The notes beneath the pieces are model-generated. The model saw only the letters and a program-made list of their open reading frames with translations, was not told where the DNA came from and made no database searches. DNA of 47,873 bases from Phycisphaerales bacterium. Its GTDB lineage: Bacteria > Planctomycetota > Phycisphaerae > Phycisphaerales > UBA1924. The first letter of the stretch is position 1. Every line of letters starts with the position of its first letter. The position numbers and the translations under genes are program-made. Positions 1 to 8,930 of the stretch are shown in pieces. The stretch lies in the NCBI GenBank assembly GCA_020849105.1, contig JADLGW010000032.1, positions 1 through 47,873 of the forward strand. Direction: 5' to 3'.

Positions 1-59
1 ACGATGACCTCCGAGTGGGTCGGCAACTCCGGCACCGGCGATGGGCTCAACTTCGTCAT
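1..59 (-). CDS. Possible N-terminal fragment of a further leftward gene
   Basis: An ATG at 59 on the minus strand opens a frame that runs off the window edge after 19 codons (MTKLSPSPVPELPTHSEVI). It would be the next gene of the leftward glycosyltransferase run, 96 bases beyond the stop of the preceding gene. No clear ribosome binding site is visible. The plus strand is also open in one frame from base 1 to a TAG at 157-159, so the fragment could instead be the tail of a rightward gene. Co-direction with the neighbouring operon is the only argument for this call. No function can be given. Confidence 0.3.
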   Translation of the reverse strand, partial: MTKLSPSPVPELPTHSEVI

Positions 60-155
60 GGGCGGCGATTGTAGATCCGGTCCCGGGCGTCACACGCACG
101 CGGCACGGACGTGCAGCACCTCCCTTATCGGATGCGCACGCCCTCCGCTAAACCA

Positions 156-1469
156 CTAGTCGCGCACCGCGAACACCGGTGGGTCCGGGCGTCTCCCCAA
201 GGCCCAGCGGTAGACCTCGATCACCCGGCGAGCCTTGGCTTCCCACGTGAAGTCTCGCAGGACCATCGCACGGCCGGCCTCGGACATGGGCGCGAGGACG
301 CTCGGGTCCGCGGCCAGCCGGACGAGGTGGCTGCGGAACGCGTCGATGATCCGGCTTCTGGACCCGATCGGTACCCCAATCCCGGTGCGGGGTGTCACCA
401 ACTCTCCCGGCCCCCCGTACGCGACAACGAGCGGCACCACGCCCATGAGCATCGCCTCGAGAACGACGGCGCCGCCGAACTCGCGGACACTGGGGAAGCC
501 AAGCACATGGGCCCTGGCGGTGATGGTGTGGAGCCGATCGTGCGGCACCCACCCATGAAACGTCAGCCCCCGCGCGATGCCCAGACGGAGCGCAAGGTCC
601 CGCAGGGTCGCTCGCTCCGGCCCGTCTCCAACAATCTCCACCGTTGCGAGTCCATCGCGCAGAACACCGGCAGCGGCCTCCAGGAGCATGTCGGCCCCCT
701 TGTACGGCACAAGACGCCCGACGAACACCACCCGCAACGGTGGACGCCATTCCTGCGATGGAGCGCCCGCAAACCGGGCTGGATCAACGGCGTTCTCAGG
801 GATGTAGACGCACTTGTGGCGGCAGAATCTGGGCATCTGCTCCATGGTGTCGCGTGAACCGCAGATGATGCCGGCCGCGTGGAGGCGGGTCGAGCGGTAC
901 CCGGGGAGGAGTCGGTAGGCCGATCGGACGTAACTCAACCATTCGCGTTCGCGCCGCCGGGCGGACTCAAACCCGACCGGCCACGGGACGCCGCCATTGA
1001 GCGGCCCCAGGATGAATGGAACTCCAACGGCCGCGCACCGCGACGCCAGCACGCTCGGGGTCGTCGGGGACAGCGGCGTCAGCCGGTGGACGACATCGAA
1101 CTCACCGCGGCGGATGCGTTCGCCGAACTCGCGCCAGACCAGGTGCTCGAAGTACGCGTACGAGAGTGAGTTGAGGGCAACGACGGTTGTCCACCCACGC
1201 CCGGCGCCACCGCGAAGCACCGTCCCCAGCCGCCAGAGCGGCCTGGCGACAGCCTCTGAGTCGATCGCACGATACTCGGCGGCTGGTACCCCGGCCCTTG
1301 CAAAGGCCTCGGCATTGCGCACCTGGGTGATCGTCAGCGCGGGAGTCAATCGGGTGATGGCCCGGCTGTGAGACCACCCTTCGAGCGGGACGCTCGTCAA
1401 CTCCGGGCTGGCCGACTCCGCGATGAGCAGGGCGCGAACCGGACGATCGTTGGGGGTGCTGGGCGTCAT
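156..1469 (-). CDS. GT4-type glycosyltransferase (437 aa)
   Basis: This is a retaining GT-B glycosyltransferase of the GT4 type, expected to add a sugar to an exopolysaccharide or lipid-linked intermediate in the cytoplasm. The N-terminal half (about residues 10-220) is acceptor-side Rossmann sequence with the stretch ILGPLNGGVPWP. The C-terminal half starts near the motif PLRVVFVGRLVPYKGADML and carries the E-x7-E donor-site motif in EFGGAVVLEAML, followed by GGPGELV. Length is usual for the family. The ATG overlaps the stop of the upstream glycosyltransferase as ATGA, so the pair is translationally coupled. The sugar and acceptor cannot be read from sequence. Confidence 0.88.
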   Translation of the reverse strand: MTPSTPNDRPVRALLIAESASPELTSVPLEGWSHSRAITRLTPALTITQVRNAEAFARAGVPAAEYRAIDSEAVARPLWRLGTVLRGGAGRGWTTVVALNSLSYAYFEHLVWREFGERIRRGEFDVVHRLTPLSPTTPSVLASRCAAVGVPFILGPLNGGVPWPVGFESARRREREWLSYVRSAYRLLPGYRSTRLHAAGIICGSRDTMEQMPRFCRHKCVYIPENAVDPARFAGAPSQEWRPPLRVVFVGRLVPYKGADMLLEAAAGVLRDGLATVEIVGDGPERATLRDLALRLGIARGLTFHGWVPHDRLHTITARAHVLGFPSVREFGGAVVLEAMLMGVVPLVVAYGGPGELVTPRTGIGVPIGSRSRIIDAFRSHLVRLAADPSVLAPMSEAGRAMVLRDFTWEAKARRVIEVYRWALGRRPDPPVFAVRD

Positions 1470-2677
1470 GTGTCCGGGGTGAGGTTGGCGCCTATGACCG
1501 CCGCAACGCGGGCCGCACCGACCCTGCTGTCAAAGGCCTGTTCGATTCGGGCCCGTGCGGCCGGGATCATCTCGGTACGGAGTGCGCTGTCGTTGATCAG
1601 CCGGAGAACCGCCCCAAGAATGGCGGCCTCATCAGATGGATCGACGAGCAATCCGGTTCGTCCATCGTCCACAATCTCGCTCACACCTCCGTTGCGTGTT
1701 CCGACCACCGGAACCCCTGCCGCCATCGCCTCCATATAGACGACGCCCAGCGGCTCGAACTGGCTCGCGAGGACAAAGACATCGGCTTCTGCGAGGGCCT
1801 CGCGCACAGCGGCTTCCGAGACCGACCCCGGAATCTCGACGATCCGCTCGAGCCCCATCGACGAAACCAGTCGGAGAAGGTCATCCTGAACCGGACCACC
1901 GCCGAGTATCCTGAGGCGCAGGTCGATCCCCTTGGCGCGTGCGGCATGAACCACGCGAATGACGGAGGCGTGCCCTTTGGCTGGGTGCAGGCGTCCGACC
2001 GAGAGCAATCGGATCGGGGGTTCAAGATTGGCCCGGCGCGGGTGTATCGCCCAGGTGGCGACGTCCACACCGACCGGCGCGAGGACGACGCGACCGGGAT
2101 CGATGCCCGGGACGCGCCCGAGAATGTCGTCATAGATCCACCGGGCGTGCGCGATCACGGCCGCCGCGTGCCCGAGTTTCTGGTCAAGTGCGCCACCCCA
2201 CCACTCGAGGTTTGCGTTGACCACGACAGAGTACGGCACGCCGATGACCAGCCCCACGAATCGGGCGACCAGCGCGCTGTCCGCGGCGCTGTGCACATAC
2301 AAGTGCCGACATCGCTGCTCTCGAATGCCGCGGCCCAGCACCAGGGCGACCAGCACCAGACCAAGATTGTGAAACGAATACCTGCCATGCCGGTCGCGCG
2401 TCCGCACAGCCAAGAAAAGCGCACGCGCCGTACCCAGGGGGTGCAGGATCCCAAACAGCACCGCCCCAATGACCGCGACCGGGCTCATCGGCCACAGATA
2501 GGTGGTTGCGCTGCGAGCCTCCTCGGCGAACGAGTGCCGCGCCGCGTCCCGGGCCCCCGGCCGCCGGGTCGAAAAGTAGCAAAGATCCAGCCCCTGCCTG
2601 CGGAGTTCGACGAACTCGCGCCACATCCACACATGCGTCTGACCCGGCCACTCCGGGATGAGCACGGCAACTCTCAC
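1466..2677 (-). CDS. GT4-type glycosyltransferase (403 aa)
   Basis: A second GT4 glycosyltransferase in the leftward operon. It starts with a typical GT-B strand (VRVAVLIPEWPGQTHVWMW), has the donor-domain entry RLLSVGRLHPAKGHASVI, and shows the E-x7-E motif in FEPLGVVYMEAMAAGVPVV with NGGVSEIV after it. I chose the GTG at 2677 because GGGAG lies four bases upstream and the protein then begins directly at the first beta strand. A longer TTG start at 2767 would overlap the upstream gene by 20 bases. The stop overlaps the next start (ATGA). It probably works with its neighbour on one glycan; specificity is unknown. Confidence 0.87.
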   Translation of the reverse strand: MRVAVLIPEWPGQTHVWMWREFVELRRQGLDLCYFSTRRPGARDAARHSFAEEARSATTYLWPMSPVAVIGAVLFGILHPLGTARALFLAVRTRDRHGRYSFHNLGLVLVALVLGRGIREQRCRHLYVHSAADSALVARFVGLVIGVPYSVVVNANLEWWGGALDQKLGHAAAVIAHARWIYDDILGRVPGIDPGRVVLAPVGVDVATWAIHPRRANLEPPIRLLSVGRLHPAKGHASVIRVVHAARAKGIDLRLRILGGGPVQDDLLRLVSSMGLERIVEIPGSVSEAAVREALAEADVFVLASQFEPLGVVYMEAMAAGVPVVGTRNGGVSEIVDDGRTGLLVDPSDEAAILGAVLRLINDSALRTEMIPAARARIEQAFDSRVGAARVAAVIGANLTPDT

Positions 2678-2747
2678 CGCGCTCCCAGCCCGGACAGGCG
2701 GCGTTCGCGCCGCCGAGTTGTTGGGGTCATCCGCTGAGGCGTCGGCA

Positions 2748-5700
2748 TCAAGGCTCCGCGATCTCAAAGCCGGCCCGCATCCAGGTGTTCACGGCGGCCG
2801 CCGTGTATTCCGGGTTCCAGTTGAGTTTACTCTGCTGGCGAGCCCGCGCGAGGAAGTCCTCGATCGTGGCCGGTCCCCCGAGCGAGGCGTTGTAGGCCGC
2901 GACGTCGCGGGTGGGTGCGGGGAAGTTCGACGCGGGGAAGGAGGTGCTTCCGTCGCCCGTCAGAGAGGCCCACGAGGCAAGGTTCAGGTTCGTCCCGCCG
3001 ATGACGAACCACCGGCTCGCGATGTTGCTGGACCAGTACTTGTTCCCGCTCACCTGGACGATGCCCCCGATCCACGGCGCGGCGTCAAAGTCGACGACTG
3101 CGGAGGGGACGGTCGGCAGAACAATCTTGTTGCCGGTGAACTGTGTGCCCTGGTAGAGGTTGAACGCCCCGCCCGCGGCGAACTGCACCGCGCCGTCCGT
3201 TGGGCTGGCCCAGTCGTACACGACGTTATTCTTCACCACCATCCCGCGGGCCCCGACGTAGATGGCGTACGCGTTGGGCGTGATGATGTCCGGGTGGGTG
3301 AAGAGGTTGCTCTCGATGACCGACCCGGCCGGAGTGTTCGCCAGGATCTCGAAGCCGCAGGCGCGAGGGTTGCCCGGGTCGATGTTCTTGCCGTTGGTGA
3401 CGACGTTGTAGGACATGGTGCTGGGCGTCTTGTCCACGAATCCGGCCAGGGAGTTCTGGACGAACAGGTTGTTGGTGACCTGGCCACCGCCGCGGACCTG
3501 CGCACCGTGCGAAGCGGCGCGGGCGATGATGTTGTTGCGGACAATGGCCGGGCCGCAGTTGCTCTGGATGTAGATGTTGTGGTTGAACATCGTGGGCTCA
3601 GCCGTGCCCTCCTTCCACCCGTTGTGGTCGAACACACACTCCTCGATCAGAAGGTTCGTGAGGAGATCGGCGTAGATACCCTGCGAGTGGGCCGGGCTGC
3701 TGTACGCGTCCACGCTGATGCAGCGGCGGATCCGGATGTTGTCAAACGGAGAGCCGTCCCCCTGCAGGTTCAGGTTGGCCGAATAGCTCTCGAAGTAGCA
3801 GTCTTCCAGCAGCAGGTCAGAACCCGGCTTGTAGATGTGGATTCCGAAGGAACTGTCGGACGTCGCACGCCCGACCCCGGAGAGGTGCAGGCCGACAAAG
3901 GCAAGGTGATTGATCGTCGGCGGGGAGCCGCTCCCGCCGGAGATGTAGACCGCGGTTTCCGAGCCTGTGCGAATCTCCGGGCGCACGGTCGAGGAGCCGT
4001 AGGAGCCCACGACCATCATCTCGGTCGTGCTGCGCCCGGACTTCTGCCACGACGGGAACGGCGTGGTCCACTGGTCCCCGCGCTTCAGGAGCATCCAGTC
4101 CGGGTATCCGTGACGCAGCAGGCCGTAGGCGGCACTGAACGTCCGCTTCGGCGATGCCTCGGACAGCCCCGTGTTGCCGTCGTTGCCGCTGGAACTGCTG
4201 ACGTACACGATCCGGGTGTCGGCGCTGGGCGTGAAGACCGTCCACCCGGTGCTGACGGTCACGCTGAGCCAGGCCGTGAACGCGGAGTCGCCCACGCTGT
4301 TCGAGGCGCACACCCGGTACCGGTATGTGCCCTGCCCCGGGTTGTCGAGGTAACTGGTCGCGTTCGCCGCGGCCGCGAGGCTGGTCGGGTTGATCCAGTT
4401 CCCGCTGACCTGCTTCTCGCGCTGGATCTTGAAACCGGTCTCGTTGTCGGAGTTGTCGGCCCACGCCGCGCGGACGCGGACCTGGTCGCCCATGTCCTGC
4501 AGCGTGAGGCCGGAGGGCGCTGCCGGGATCGTGTTGGCAACGTTCACGCTCGCCCACGAGGAGTACGCGGACGCGGTCCCGCTCGGGCCGAGCGTGCGCA
4601 CGCGGTAGTTGAAGGTGCCCACGCCGCACTGGTCGACGTAGCCGGTGACCCCGGCGCCGACCAAAACGGGGCCGCTGAACGCCGGGCTGCGCTGCAGTTC
4701 GAACCCCGTCTCGGAGGTCGAGGTATCGGTCCACGCGATCATCGCCCGCCGGTTGCCGGCGTCGCTCGCTTCCACGTTCGTCGGCACGCCGAGGCTCGGC
4801 GCCGCGATATTCACGTTGGTCCAGGGCGTGAAGGACGACCCGCCCGCGCTGTTGATCGATCGCACCCGGTAGGAGAACGACCCGGGCCCGCACAAATCCT
4901 CGTACTGGGTGGTGTTGGCGCTGACCCCGACCAGGCCGCTCGGGAATGCCGGGTTGCGCTGCACCTGGAACCCGGTTTCGTTGTTGGAGTTGTCCGTCCA
5001 GGTCAGCCTTGCCCTGGCCGCGCCGGCATCCGTCACACCCAGCCCGGTCGGGGCGTTGGGGACGGGCGCCGTGACGTTCACCTCGGCCCATGCGGTGTAG
5101 TCGGACCGCCCCGCTCCATTCACGGCGCGGACGCGATACGAAAACGTGCCCGGGCCGGCCAGGTCGCTGTACCCGTTGACGTTGGCCGGGGTCGATACGC
5201 CGATCGGGAAGCCCGGGGACCGTTGGATCTCGAACCGGACCTCCGTGGAGGAGTTGTCTGTCCAGCCCAGTTGTACGGACCCATCGCCCGCGTTGGTCGC
5301 AACCATGCCCGATGGGGCCTTCGGGGGCTGCAGCGCAACCACGGTGGTCGTCCACGCGGAGAACTGGCCGACCCCCGCCAGGTTGACGGCCCGGGCCCGA
5401 TACTTGAACACGCCCGGGCCGCAGGGATCGGAGTATGTGCCCGCGGCCACAGGAACCAGGACGGGAGAGGCAAAGGGCGGCAGTCGCTCGATCTCGTAGC
5501 CCGTGACGAAGTTCTCGGGGGTGCCCCAACTCACCGTCACGGATTCGGCGCCGGAGTCCACCGCCGCCAGGTCGGTGGGCACGGCGGGAATGGCCAGCCG
5601 CGCGCGGGACTGCAGGTCAAAGCGGCTCCGCTGGAGCGCTGCATCCGAGGCGGGCCACTTGAGATCTGCGGTGATCGGTCCCTGGGGCGTGCTCAGAAGC

Positions 5701-5804
5701 GTGAGACCGGGCGCACCCTGGCCGCTGGCCGGGGCGGCATGAAAAAGCACTAAAGATGCCGCAAAGAGCGAGGTCACCACGCGAACCGACAAACTGCACA
5801 TCAT
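2748..5804 (-). CDS. Secreted FN3-repeat / right-handed beta-helix protein (1018 aa)
   Basis: This is a large exported protein. Tandem ATG codons at 5804 and 5801 follow AGAGGGAG, so the start was placed there. A signal peptide (LFAASLVLFHAAPASG) comes first. Five fibronectin type III domains of about 88 residues follow between roughly residues 72 and 520, each with a W-x-D-N/T-S-x-x-E-x-x-F-x-x-(Q)-R core and a Y-R-V/A-R-(A) strand. From about residue 535 to 1000 there is a beta-helix region (YVSSSSGNDGNTG, then repeated NN and VV(x)N turns) as in pectate-lyase-like or polysaccharide-binding folds. It has no C-terminal membrane anchor or PEP-CTERM-like tail. It heads the glycosyltransferase operon, suggesting binding or cleavage of the surface glycan; enzymatic activity is not shown. 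Confidence 0.85.
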   Translation of the reverse strand: MMCSLSVRVVTSLFAASLVLFHAAPASGQGAPGLTLLSTPQGPITADLKWPASDAALQRSRFDLQSRARLAIPAVPTDLAAVDSGAESVTVSWGTPENFVTGYEIERLPPFASPVLVPVAAGTYSDPCGPGVFKYRARAVNLAGVGQFSAWTTTVVALQPPKAPSGMVATNAGDGSVQLGWTDNSSTEVRFEIQRSPGFPIGVSTPANVNGYSDLAGPGTFSYRVRAVNGAGRSDYTAWAEVNVTAPVPNAPTGLGVTDAGAARARLTWTDNSNNETGFQVQRNPAFPSGLVGVSANTTQYEDLCGPGSFSYRVRSINSAGGSSFTPWTNVNIAAPSLGVPTNVEASDAGNRRAMIAWTDTSTSETGFELQRSPAFSGPVLVGAGVTGYVDQCGVGTFNYRVRTLGPSGTASAYSSWASVNVANTIPAAPSGLTLQDMGDQVRVRAAWADNSDNETGFKIQREKQVSGNWINPTSLAAAANATSYLDNPGQGTYRYRVCASNSVGDSAFTAWLSVTVSTGWTVFTPSADTRIVYVSSSSGNDGNTGLSEASPKRTFSAAYGLLRHGYPDWMLLKRGDQWTTPFPSWQKSGRSTTEMMVVGSYGSSTVRPEIRTGSETAVYISGGSGSPPTINHLAFVGLHLSGVGRATSDSSFGIHIYKPGSDLLLEDCYFESYSANLNLQGDGSPFDNIRIRRCISVDAYSSPAHSQGIYADLLTNLLIEECVFDHNGWKEGTAEPTMFNHNIYIQSNCGPAIVRNNIIARAASHGAQVRGGGQVTNNLFVQNSLAGFVDKTPSTMSYNVVTNGKNIDPGNPRACGFEILANTPAGSVIESNLFTHPDIITPNAYAIYVGARGMVVKNNVVYDWASPTDGAVQFAAGGAFNLYQGTQFTGNKIVLPTVPSAVVDFDAAPWIGGIVQVSGNKYWSSNIASRWFVIGGTNLNLASWASLTGDGSTSFPASNFPAPTRDVAAYNASLGGPATIEDFLARARQQSKLNWNPEYTAAAVNTWMRAGFEIAEP

Positions 5805-6138
5805 GGACTCCCTCTTGCTCGGCCTCGCAGGGTCTGTGTCGTCTTTTTTTCCCCCCAGGTTTGCTGGAGGCGACACGCGCAAGGCTCGCCCTGTTCCGCC
5901 GATCTGTCCCAGCCCATACAGGGCCTACGACCGGCTCACGGGCTCTGAGATACGAGTGCTTCATCCGGACACTTTCGTGAAACACCCGCAATCACTGCGA
6001 TTACTGGAACTTGGGGCGACCTCCCGGGGGTTGAAGGCCCCCACTCCGCTCGAATTTCAGGGTTTCAGGCGCAGTCAGCCATGAGTCTGCACCGCCCCGG
6101 CAGGCTGCGACCCGTGGACTGCTTGACGCACCGGGCCC

Positions 6139-6160
6139 GCCGTGTCTCCTTCCACACGGC
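6139..6160. repeat. Hairpin with 7-bp arms
   Basis: GCCGTGT and ACACGGC are perfect inverted arms around an 8-base loop (CTCCTTCC). It stands 15 bases from a second hairpin. No T-run follows, so it is not a typical terminator on either strand. Confidence 0.6.
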
Positions 6161-6174
6161 CCGTTGTCGTTCCG

Positions 6175-6194
6175 CGCGGGCCTCCAAGCCCGCG
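6175..6194. repeat. Palindrome CGCGGGC-6-GCCCGCG
   Basis: Perfect 7-bp arms around the loop CTCCAA. The shape (GGGC arm, CTCC-containing loop, GCCC arm) resembles the palindromic elements near 31138, 34476, 35730 and 47673, but the loop differs, so membership of one family is uncertain. Confidence 0.55.
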
Positions 6195-6421
6195 AGCGGC
6201 CATGGTAACGAACTTCAGGCCGCCGCGTGCGTTGTGTGGACAAGGGGTCGGGAAAGCGCTCGGAGATGAAGGGTCGAACGGCCGAAACAGGGGAAGGGAG
6301 CGGCAGCCGCGGTACGGCCGCGATTCAGGCAGCCCTAACATGGGCCGCGGGAATGGGCTGAGCCGCTCACCGTTCGGTCCGGTATGTGGGGTACAGGGCA
6401 GGGGATAGCCGGCAACAGGTC

Positions 6422-7351
6422 ATGGATACTGGGGTTACGTCAACGCAAGGCCACACCGTCTCGGATGCCGGATCGGGGGCCGTCAGGCTCCGGGCGATCA
6501 TTCTGCTTGCAGGGTCTGTGCGGGCCGGAGACCTCACACGAACGATCGGGAGGTCGGAACTGGACCTGCCGGTCGGCTTTGGCCAGACCATCCTCTCCCG
6601 CTGGGCAGACCAGGCCGCGGGAGTCGCCGCCGCGTTCGCGCTCGACTCGGTACACGTCAGGGTGCTGGTAGCCCCGGGGAGCCGCGCGCCCATTGCGGGC
6701 TGCTCGTCGGAGACTGTTCGGATGGATGTTGAGAACGACGGTCGCCAGTTCGCTGGGACAGGCGGCGTGCTCCGGGATGCCGTGGCCGCGTACGCACCCG
6801 ACGACTCCGTCCTCATCGGCAGCGCCGCCTCCGTGCTCACACAGCCGCTCTCCTCGCTCATCCGGACCCTTGACGCGGCCGGTGGCGATGTCGCCGTGCT
6901 GGCCAAGCCCGACGGAACGGCGCTCGGCCTGACGCTCGCCTCATGCCGGGCCCTTGCCGCGATCCGCGGCGAAGGCTTTGTCGACCTGAAGGAGCAGGCG
7001 CTCCCGCAACTCTCACGGGATTTCGATGTGCGCGTGGCCCGGACGGCTGCCTCCACGCTCGGGGTCCGCACGCTGCCGGGGTACCTGGCCGCGGTGGGCG
7101 CCATTCACAGGTTGGCGGCGGGCGTGCACGTCCAGGACGAGCCGTTGCTCGAGGAGTGGTACAAGACCTTCGAGGTCGTCGAGGAAGGCGCCTCGGTGGA
7201 CCGGTCCGCGGTGGTGCATGATTCGGTCGTGCTCCGCGGCGCCCGGGTGGACGCGGGCGCCGTGCTGGTCCGCTGCGTGGTCGGACCCGGCGGGGCTGTC
7301 CGGGCCGGCGATACCCAGAGCGACCGGGTCATCAGCGGCGGTGGAACATGA
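6422..7351 (+). CDS. Nucleotidyltransferase-like protein with hexapeptide tail (309 aa)
   Basis: First gene of the exosortase operon. The segment LRAIILLAGSVRAGDL resembles the nucleotide-binding loop of sugar nucleotidyltransferases (AIILAAG-x-G-x-R-L), although the usual second glycine and lysine are not obvious. Residues around 255-300 contain hexapeptide-like steps (VDRSAVVHDSVVLRGARVDA), typical of a short left-handed beta-helix. It may be a degenerate NDP-sugar pyrophosphorylase with a structural or regulatory role. The ATG at 6422 is chosen over a GTG at 6386; neither has a strong ribosome site. Its stop overlaps the exosortase start as ATGA, which ties its expression to protein sorting. 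The exact activity is not established. Confidence 0.7.
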   Translation: MDTGVTSTQGHTVSDAGSGAVRLRAIILLAGSVRAGDLTRTIGRSELDLPVGFGQTILSRWADQAAGVAAAFALDSVHVRVLVAPGSRAPIAGCSSETVRMDVENDGRQFAGTGGVLRDAVAAYAPDDSVLIGSAASVLTQPLSSLIRTLDAAGGDVAVLAKPDGTALGLTLASCRALAAIRGEGFVDLKEQALPQLSRDFDVRVARTAASTLGVRTLPGYLAAVGAIHRLAAGVHVQDEPLLEEWYKTFEVVEEGASVDRSAVVHDSVVLRGARVDAGAVLVRCVVGPGGAVRAGDTQSDRVISGGGT

Positions 7352-8223
7352 GCAACGCCGCGGCCGCCAGGCGCTGGACACCGTGGCACGCGCTGGGTGC
7401 GCTGGCCCTGGTCGCGGCCGCCGTCTACGTCACGCGCGGCGCGTGGATAGACATCGCGCACATCGCCTTTGCGGACGAGGAATCCAGCCACATCTTCCTG
7501 GTGCCGATGGTCGCGGCGTGGATCTTCTGGGTGCGCCGCACGCGCCTCCGGCACTGCCTGCCCACCGGGCAGTATGTTGGGCCTCTGCTGATCGCGGTCG
7601 GGTGGTTGATGCACTGGTACGGGTACGAGCACGCCGTCCAGACGTTCTGGCACGGCGGGGCGGTCCTGATCGCAATCGGGGCGGCCCTGTCCGTGCTGGG
7701 GAAGCATGTGCTCTTCCGGTTCCTCCCCGCGTTCGTCGTGCTCCTGTTCCTGGTGCCGGTGCCCGGGATGATCCGCCAGGAGATCTCGATCCCGCTGCAG
7801 ACCGCCTCCTCGGCGGTCACCCAGGTGGCACTGGAGGTCTTCGGCGTGCCGGTGGAGCGGACCGGCAACCTGCTCACGATCAACAACTTCCAGGTCACCG
7901 TCGCCGAGGCGTGCAACGGCATGCGCATGGTCTTCGCCCTGTGGCTGGTGACCTACGCCTTCGCGTTCGGCATGCCCCTGCGGAACTGGGTCCGCGTCGT
8001 GGTGCTCGTGGCGAGCCCGATCGCGGCCATCGCGTGCAACGTGGCCCGCCTCATCCCGACCGTGCTGCTGTACGGATACGCGCCGACGGCGACGGCCGAC
8101 ACCTTCCACTCCGTGAGCGGATGGCTGATGCTGCCCCTGGCGTTCCTGGTCCTGCTGGGCATCCTGCGCGTGCTCCGCTGGGCGCTGATCCCGGTCACGA
8201 GGTTCAATCTCGCCTATCAATGA
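7348..8223 (+). CDS. Exosortase (291 aa)
   Basis: Exosortases are multi-pass inner-membrane cysteine transpeptidases that process proteins bearing a C-terminal PEP-CTERM-like tripartite signal, usually in strains that make exopolysaccharide. The protein has about eight hydrophobic helices and the three expected catalytic residues: Cys189 in VAEACNGMRM, Arg234 in NVARLIPTVLLYGY and His254 in DTFHSVSGW. The N-terminal EESSHIFLVP segment is also family-typical. Length is normal for the core enzyme without a fused EpsI domain; EpsI is the next gene, overlapping by ATGA. The subclass letter cannot be assigned with confidence. No substrate with a matching C-terminal signal is found in this window. 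Confidence 0.95.
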   Translation: MSNAAAARRWTPWHALGALALVAAAVYVTRGAWIDIAHIAFADEESSHIFLVPMVAAWIFWVRRTRLRHCLPTGQYVGPLLIAVGWLMHWYGYEHAVQTFWHGGAVLIAIGAALSVLGKHVLFRFLPAFVVLLFLVPVPGMIRQEISIPLQTASSAVTQVALEVFGVPVERTGNLLTINNFQVTVAEACNGMRMVFALWLVTYAFAFGMPLRNWVRVVVLVASPIAAIACNVARLIPTVLLYGYAPTATADTFHSVSGWLMLPLAFLVLLGILRVLRWALIPVTRFNLAYQ

Positions 8224-8930
8224 AGCACATGAGGAACCTGCCGCCCATCCTGCTCACTCTGGCGATGCTGTGCGGCATCCTGTTCCAGGAACAGGCCAAG
8301 CCGGATGCCGCGCGGCTCGAGAGTTACCACGATGCGGTCAGAAGGATCGTCGAGGACATCCCGCTGGAAATCGGGCCGTGGTACGGGACGAAGGTCAAGG
8401 CACCCGAGGCGGCGATCCAACTCCTCAAGCCGAACGTGATCTTCTCGTGCCAGTACCGCAATCGCGATACCGGCCGGGTCGCGACGATGACCCTGGTGCA
8501 GTGCCGCGATTCCCGGGACATGGCGGGCCACTTCCCGCCCGTGTGCTACCCGGCCAGCGGCTGGGCCACGGATGCGGAGCCCTCGACCCGGGCGATCCGG
8601 GTGGGTGGGGCGGACGTACCAATGGCTCGCTACGAGTTCTCACGCCTCGCCAGGTCGTCGGAACACGGCCTTCCACAGGCGCAGGAGATCACGGTGTACG
8701 GGTTCTTCGTCCTGCCCGGCAAGGGGTTCGCAACGTCGATGAGCGACGTGCGCTCCGCGGCGTCGGACCTGAGGGTGCGCGGGCTCGGGGCCGGACAGGT
8801 GCAGGTACTGATGGATTCCGGTGCCGGGGTGGTGGATGAGGAGAACGTCGTCCGCGACCTGCTCGCGCCAGTGATCCCGGCCCTCCGCGCGATCGAGGAC
8901 GACACACTGGGGAAGGGGAAGGGGCCGTGA
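8220..8930 (+). CDS. EpsI-family exosortase-associated protein (236 aa)
   Basis: The EpsI (DUF3485) family accompanies exosortases, either fused to them or as a separate protein. Here it is separate. An N-terminal hydrophobic segment (LPPILLTLAMLCGILF) would anchor it in the membrane, with the remainder outside the cytoplasm. The family signature H-x-P-x-x-C-x-P-x-x-G-W is present as HFPPVCYPASGW near residues 104-115, preceded by IGPWYGTKVKAPE. The ATG overlaps the exosortase stop (ATGA), and its own stop overlaps the next start (GTGA). The biochemical role of EpsI is still unclear in the family, but the pairing strongly supports a complete sorting system. Confidence 0.92.
   Translation: MKHMRNLPPILLTLAMLCGILFQEQAKPDAARLESYHDAVRRIVEDIPLEIGPWYGTKVKAPEAAIQLLKPNVIFSCQYRNRDTGRVATMTLVQCRDSRDMAGHFPPVCYPASGWATDAEPSTRAIRVGGADVPMARYEFSRLARSSEHGLPQAQEITVYGFFVLPGKGFATSMSDVRSAASDLRVRGLGAGQVQVLMDSGAGVVDEENVVRDLLAPVIPALRAIEDDTLGKGKGP

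Larger units (their letters stand above)
5805..6421. other. Divergent intergenic region between the two exopolysaccharide operons
   Basis: This 617-base stretch separates the leftward FN3/beta-helix operon from the rightward exosortase operon and should hold both promoters. I see no convincing sigma-70 boxes, no tRNA and no riboswitch that I recognise. It has a T7 run followed by C6 near 5843-5856 just upstream of the leftward gene, and two hairpins at 6139-6194 listed separately. Short frames here lack ribosome binding sites and family signatures. Confidence 0.6.

Noticed and set aside
1..159. Tail of a rightward gene (open to TAG at 157)
   Set aside because: The last 30 codons look like random GC-rich sequence and the frame shares its stop region with a leftward gene; too little to support.
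3500..5600. Misassembled repeat in the FN3 region
   Set aside because: The five domains differ at most positions on the DNA level, so they are old duplicates, not collapsed or expanded reads.
2658..5753. Open frame of over 1000 codons on the strand opposite the FN3/beta-helix gene
   Set aside because: Arg/Val/Gly/Asp-rich shadow without ribosome site or motifs. The opposite strand has signal peptide, FN3 repeats and a good ribosome site.
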